A stretch of DNA of 64,000 bases, taken from the NCBI GenBank assembly GCA_003996215.1, contig QJPP01000003.1:2170001-2234000 (forward strand), given 5' to 3'. The notes below the pieces were generated by a model. It worked only from the letters and a program-made list of their open reading frames with translations, was not told where the DNA came from and did not search any database. The translations under genes were made by a program, and so were the position numbers. Shown here in pieces: positions 59,501-64,000 of the stretch (positions within the stretch are counted from its first letter, which is position 1; each line of letters opens with the position of its first letter). The DNA is from Jaltomata sinuosa. Lineage: Eukaryota; Streptophyta; Magnoliopsida; Solanales; Solanaceae.

Positions 59501-61660
59501 TTTTTCTTTCTTTATGAATTTTTACTATCTCTGGATAAATAACTATAATAAAAACCTTGCATGATGATACCTAGGGTATCCAGAAAGGGGGACAAGAAAT
59601 TGCTGTCAAGAGACTTTCAAGATACTCAGCCCAAGGAACTCATGAGTTCAAGAATGAGGTTATTTTCATTGCTAAACTCCAGCATCGGAATCTTGTGAAG
59701 CTCTTCGGTTGTTGTATTCAAGCAGAAGAAAAAATGTTGATTTATGAGTACATGCCTAATAATAGCTTGGATTGGGTCCTTTTTGGTTGGTTCTCGCTTC
59801 TCTGAACTCTATAATAATTTTAGCTTTTGGTGAATTATCTGACAAAAGTTCAATCATCAGCTGGTTTTGGTTATCTGTTCTGTTGTGATTTCAAAATTTA
59901 CAAAAAGGATCCTCTAATAAGCCTTGCGCTGGATTTCTTCAGATAGAGATCGGAGCGCACAGCTTGATTGGCCTAAGCGCTTCCATATTATTAATGGAAT
60001 TGCGCGCGGACTTCTCTATCTTCATCAAGACTCGAGACTTCGGATAATCCACAGAGATCTTAAACCTAGCAATGTATTGCTAGACATTAATATGAACCCA
60101 AAGATATCTGACTTTGGCATGGCAAGAAGTTTTGGAGAAAATGAAACTGGAGCCAAGACAACAAGAGTGGTTGGAACATAGTAATGATCTTTAAACCAAT
60201 GAGCTAGCTACTTGCTCCCCACTAAAAAGCTATACTTACTTTCTTTGTTTAACATTGTCCTGCAGTGGCTACATGTCTCCGGAATATGCATTAGAAGGAA
60301 AATTTTCAGTGAAATCAGATGTATTTAGCTTTGGAGTACTAGTACTGGAGATAGTAAGCGGGATAAGAAATAGAGGGTTCTCCCATCCGGACCATCACCA
60401 TAATCTTATAGGGCATGTAGGAACTCTTCCTGTATATCTTATGTATATAGTGCAAAAATCATGTTATTATATCGATCATCTAACTGCATGATATCAAATG
60501 TTCAGGTGTGGATCCTCTTCAAAGAAGGCAGGGGTTTGGAACTAATAAGTACACATCTAAAGGAGTCATGTAACCTATATGAAGTGCAAAGATCAATCCA
60601 TGTAGGTCTACTGTGTGTGCAACAGCGTCCAGAAGATAGGCCTAGCATGTCATCAGTTGTGCCGATGCTGTCTAGTGACGCTACATTGTCCTCACCTAAA
60701 GAACCAGGTTTTTTTACTAGCAGCAGCCAATCTGCTAAAGCTGACAGTTCATCTAGCAACCTTCGCAAACATTCTGGAAACGAATTAAGCATCACAATGT
60801 TGGATGCTAGATAGAAGATTACTGTTTGCTTCTTGAGGCTTTATTTCACATAACTCAAAAGCTTCCAGTTGTTCAACTAAACAGCTTTACTTCAAGAAAT
60901 TGGTCACGGTGTCCAATAGCAAAGTGTCCAGTATTTGGTCCTGCTCTGATTGGCACAAAGTTTAAGTGAATTGGTCAAATGTCCAACAAGTTTTTCAGTC
61001 TATTCTTCACTCAAAAATGTCTAATCCTTCCGTCTCAAATTATTTGTTGTGATTTCTAAAAATAGTTATCTTAAATTATTTGTAACTAGAAATTATGTAG
61101 GAACAAAACCAATTTGTTATTTGTTAAATATTACCTTCAAGTTCATGCTCCTAATTTAAGCCCAGCCTTAGATAACTGCATTTCTCAACAAATATGCAAT
61201 TCAAATTTAACAGCAAAATAAAATCCTTAAATGATATTCCTACAAAGACATTGAATAAAAGTTCAAAATAAACTCACTACAAATCAATAAACTGAAAGTT
61301 CAATTAGATAATCAAATACATCACATTAAAGATACTCATCAAAAAGAAAAAAGAATACCTCAAATCTCAGCCTGTATATTGCTGGTCTTTTCTCCCAACT
61401 GTTTTCCGCCAAATTGATCACTGATACCGTCGATTCTAACACAGTACTATTACACTAAAAACTCAACAAAATCATCAGATATCAAAAATCAAAAAAATAC
61501 TTATTAAAAAAAAGTAAGATTTTCCAAACCCTTCACCGTGAAAACCCAAATCAGCAATCGGAAATCGACTAACTTTTTTATCAGATGAAATCCATTAATC
61601 AACAATAGAAAAATATGGACTGCAATTGTAATAGCTGTTAATTGTATTATTAGTAGTTTT
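56575..61660 (+). repeat. Tandem duplication unit 2 (intact receptor kinase)
   Basis: Begins at the repeated GTGGACTCGAATTTATTC (56579) and runs past the gene's 3' flank to about 61660. Introns as well as exons match unit 1 closely. Confidence 0.85.
57187..60814 (+). CDS. G-type lectin S-receptor-like Ser/Thr protein kinase
   Basis: Plasma-membrane receptor kinase of the S-domain (SRK) class. Seven exons: 57187-58447, 58590-58715, 58907-59064, 59575-59785, 59943-60180, 60266-60416 and 60506-60814. All phases match, giving 817 aa, within the usual 800-850. Order: signal peptide (1-22), bulb-type lectin (~24-140, ending in LWQSFDYPSDT), S-locus glycoprotein domain, EGF-like Cys cluster (NCDIYSQCHSYGLCNNGN), PAN/apple (CEELCLTNCSCVAYAN), one transmembrane helix (IILPLAASSLLLALCLIW) and a basic stop-transfer RQRKKKK. 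The kinase has P-loop LGEGGFGPVYRG (505-516), Lys527, catalytic HRD Asp624 and DFG Asp642, so it should be active. The HRD arginine marks it as an RD kinase. Ligand unknown; Arabidopsis relatives act in defence and development. It is the intact partner of the pseudogene 5' of it. Confidence 0.95.
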
Positions 61661-61820
61661 ATTAAAATATATTTTTGGATACTGTCTTATGTATTATCTA
61701 GTTCATTTCCAAACATCAAGATCTATACCTTTCTCCCCCTTTTTATTTTTCCGCTGCCTTGGGTGCAACTGGATTGAGGTTCATTAAAAAGATAAGAAGC
61801 GACATGTTAATACCACTCAA
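61023..61820. other. 3' flank of the receptor kinase, MITE remnant
   Basis: TAATCCTTCCGTCTCAAATT at 61021 and the following TTTCTAAAAATAGTTATCTT resemble one half of the MITE at 4728-5022. A related half lies at 55540. The rest is the duplicated 3' flank. Confidence 0.45.
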
Positions 61821-62078
61821 ATGTGTTCTAGTATAGACAGCTACATAAAGAAATTGGGAAGAGGAATACTTGTAAGGTGGAGAAGTAAAGATCAGCATTT
61901 TTTCCTGCACATATGCCATAAGAAAAATGAAGTCTACCTTGTTAGGACCATGCCTAGCAACGCTAGCGTGAAGAAACTTTTTAGAGAACTTGTCAAAGAA
62001 ACTTACAGGTCACGCATAAATGACAAAGTTTTAGAATACATCAAGTATGAAATAGCCGGAATGTCAAAAGAAAGATGA
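61821..62078 (+). CDS. Hypothetical small protein or gene fragment, 85 aa
   Basis: An open frame starting MCSSIDSYIKKLGRG with coding-like composition: basic and aromatic residues, then LFRELVKETYRSRINDKVLEY, which is predicted helical. No domain is recognised, nor a signal peptide or membrane segment. It could be a single exon of a decayed gene. Immediately downstream of the receptor-kinase array. Confidence 0.3.
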   Translation: MCSSIDSYIKKLGRGILVRWRSKDQHFFLHICHKKNEVYLVRTMPSNASVKKLFRELVKETYRSRINDKVLEYIKYEIAGMSKER

Positions 62079-62436
62079 CTATTCTTTCAGTTAATCCTCT
62101 GATAGATGTTTAAAGGAAATACAGTCCTGAGAATGGTGTCTTTTCATTCTAAATTTTAGTAGAGAGGACACACACTACTAGATCTCTTGAATAACTTCAG
62201 TTGGGTGTTCTCTGTTGTAGTATCCAAATGGTAGGTATCATCTGCTGTCATACAACCACTCCCTACCCTACTTCTGACTCATAAAAAGAGAAACAAAAAG
62301 AAAGACAAGGAGAAAAGAATAAAAGAGTAGACACCTAATCCAATCGGCACTTTGGATATTCTTTGAATAAGAAATGGGAAATACAAAAAAGATCATTCTT
62401 GTACTTTAAGGAACTGAAAAACATGATTTTTGATAG
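62079..62436. other. Intergenic, no gene seen
   Basis: No supported feature. Confidence 0.5.
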
Positions 62437-62705
62437 TTAATAACGTTCAAGTTGCTCTACAATATATTTAGTAGGATCAAGATGTTGTAGATTGATTTTT
62501 TCTTTTATAACCGTGGTGTCCAGGACATTTTGTGTAGATAACAAATGCAAAGTATCTGGATCTTTAGGAGGCATAAAGGAAAGAGGGAAAAAAAAGAATA
62601 CATTGGCCTCTAAAATAACTTTTTGGTAATGGAAGTTAATTGGAAAGGGTTGCTTGAAGGCAAGACCGTTCAAGGGCTCGACAGGAAGAGAAATGGAAAA
62701 AGAAT
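62437..62705 (-). pseudogene. Possible terminal exon or gene fragment, unrecognised
   Basis: The C-terminal ~85 residues of a longer frame look protein-like (EPLNGLAFKQPFPINFHYQK and NLQHLDPTKYIVEQLERY). The N-terminal part is low complexity and probably intronic. GTCGAG at about 62678 could be a splice acceptor on the minus strand, but no upstream exon was found. Not identified. Confidence 0.25.
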
Positions 62706-62839
62706 AGAGATTATGTGGTATAATTTGTTTGATTTTATTATGTATTATTATTATTATTCTTTTCAGAGAAGAGGACAGGAGAGCTAGATGATAACCATTT
62801 ACAGTACAATGACATTTTCTCACATTAGATTTGATCACA

Positions 62840-64000
62840 TAATGCCTTACTTATATGGATTGAACATACTGCAGTCTTGGCCGCGCAAAACAGTAATAAA
62901 AGAGAAGGCTTCATTTCGCCATCTTGTCCCAAAGTTTAGGTTCTTTTTTCAGTTATAGCATCCATTTCTACAAGGGCGGAGCTAGAAGCTCGGGTATGGG
63001 TTTAGCCGAGCCTAGTAACTTTTATTGAAACCGTGTATTTTTATTAAGAAATTCATTAAATATGTACAAATATTAAGTTTAGGTCCCAGTTATTAACACT
63101 TGAAATCGTCGCTAGTGCATTTCTATGTACAATATGCTTTTGTCTGTTTCTTTTTACAAAGTTTTCATCCTCCAAGTCAAACTGGTATTTATAATGAACA
63201 TGCCATCAATAACTTGCCGTGGATGGAACTTACCTAATTTCGCTTCCTTACTAAATCGAAAAGGAAAAATGGAGAAGAACTATTAAGATCAGAGCACAAT
63301 CTGGAGAAGCTAGAGATTCTTTCGTGTAAATTTCTCATTTGTTATCTAATATAAAGATGATACAACATACAGATGTACAGTTTCAATTCAATTTAGGGTT
63401 AATTTACAATTGCACAGGACTTACTTCTTATGCATCTGTACAAACTGAGAGTTCTTTGCTTGCAAAAATCAACCATCGCCAAAAAAAATGATCAGATTCT
63501 TTTTTTTTTTTGTGTCACTGAAGTGAAGGCATAAGATTTTGCAGCACTTTCTTCTAGAGTATTGTGACAGAGACGCGGCTGTTGTGATTCGTTATTGGCG
63601 CCAAATTGTAACTGAAACCTATTGTTTTTGTTGTAAATAAATTTTAATAATTGAGTTATTGTGTGAATTTTTTTTAAATTTTCAGGAAATAAATAAATAT
63701 ATTTTCTGAACAATAAAGCGTGCTACATCATCATCGGGTTGATATCCCGTAATCTAGCTGGAGGATAATGAGTGCTTTTAAGGAAAAGATATTAACTTGC
63801 TTTCCATTCGTTTATGCATAATAATAATAATAGGGATATCACCGTTGGATTACGCATAATATAGGAAGAACCCCAAGTTCTTTTGTCGTTGAAGGGAAAA
63901 AAAGAGATTTTTTTTAGAGTCAAAATTGTTCCTTTTTTTCTCCCATGCTTTCATTTGGTCAATGATCATTTTAATTTTGGTAATCATAAAAGATAAGATT
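62840..64000. other. Intergenic; foldback MITE end near 62974
   Basis: AAGGGCGGAGCTAGAAGCTC at 62974 starts another member of the small foldback family, ending near GTCGCTAGTGCATTTC (63109). The frame at 63492-63713 is low complexity. No gene. Confidence 0.45.

Overview
The window is plant nuclear DNA, almost certainly from Solanum (tomato/potato clade). The reasons are AT-rich intergenic sequence, GT-AG introns, Solanaceae-type SINEs (a TTG-tailed TS-like family, an Au-like family and a third tRNA-derived family), an RTE-type LINE sharing its 3' tail with the TS-like SINEs, many Stowaway/hAT/Mutator-like miniature elements, and recognisable plant genes. No prokaryotic or viral operon is present, and I see no credible novel defence-type system.

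Layout: 1-11 kb is repeat-dominated. It holds a ~2.2 kb Mutator-like element packed with ~240-bp tandem repeats, a 65-bp alternating tandem array, a 5'-truncated LINE, a copia PBS/LTR remnant and several SINEs. At 11.7-13.0 kb (minus) is a two-exon atypical bHLH of the PRE/ILI1 family (92 aa), a strong candidate for the tomato Style2.1 orthologue. Its upstream sequence holds a diverged ~250-bp direct repeat, and further out an old chloroplast 16S rDNA insertion. 15-26 kb is intergenic sequence with SINEs and MITEs. At 26.4-33.9 kb (minus) is a complete ten-exon ABCB19-type auxin transporter (1249 aa). 34.3-43.6 kb is intergenic with a 672-bp hAT-like foldback and a 1.1-kb element with ~95-bp terminal inverted repeats. 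At 43.7-45.3 kb (plus) is a four-exon alpha-tubulin (450 aa) lacking Lys40. Near 46.3 kb (minus) is a small unrecognised protein. At 49.3-50.1 kb is an LTR remnant. From 51.1 to 61.7 kb lies a tandem duplication of ~5.5 kb units. Each unit carries a G-type lectin S-receptor-like kinase: copy 1 is a pseudogene with at least six lesions, copy 2 is an intact seven-exon gene (817 aa). Two weak coding fragments follow.

How the genes relate: PRE-type HLH proteins promote cell elongation, ABCB19 moves auxin and affects hypocotyl and stamen filament growth, and alpha-tubulin builds the cortical array that orients elongation. Within one 34-kb stretch this is an elongation-related neighbourhood, which fits (by recall, not by any search) the tomato stigma-exsertion locus se2.1. 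The receptor kinases are a separate, independently evolving tandem cluster.
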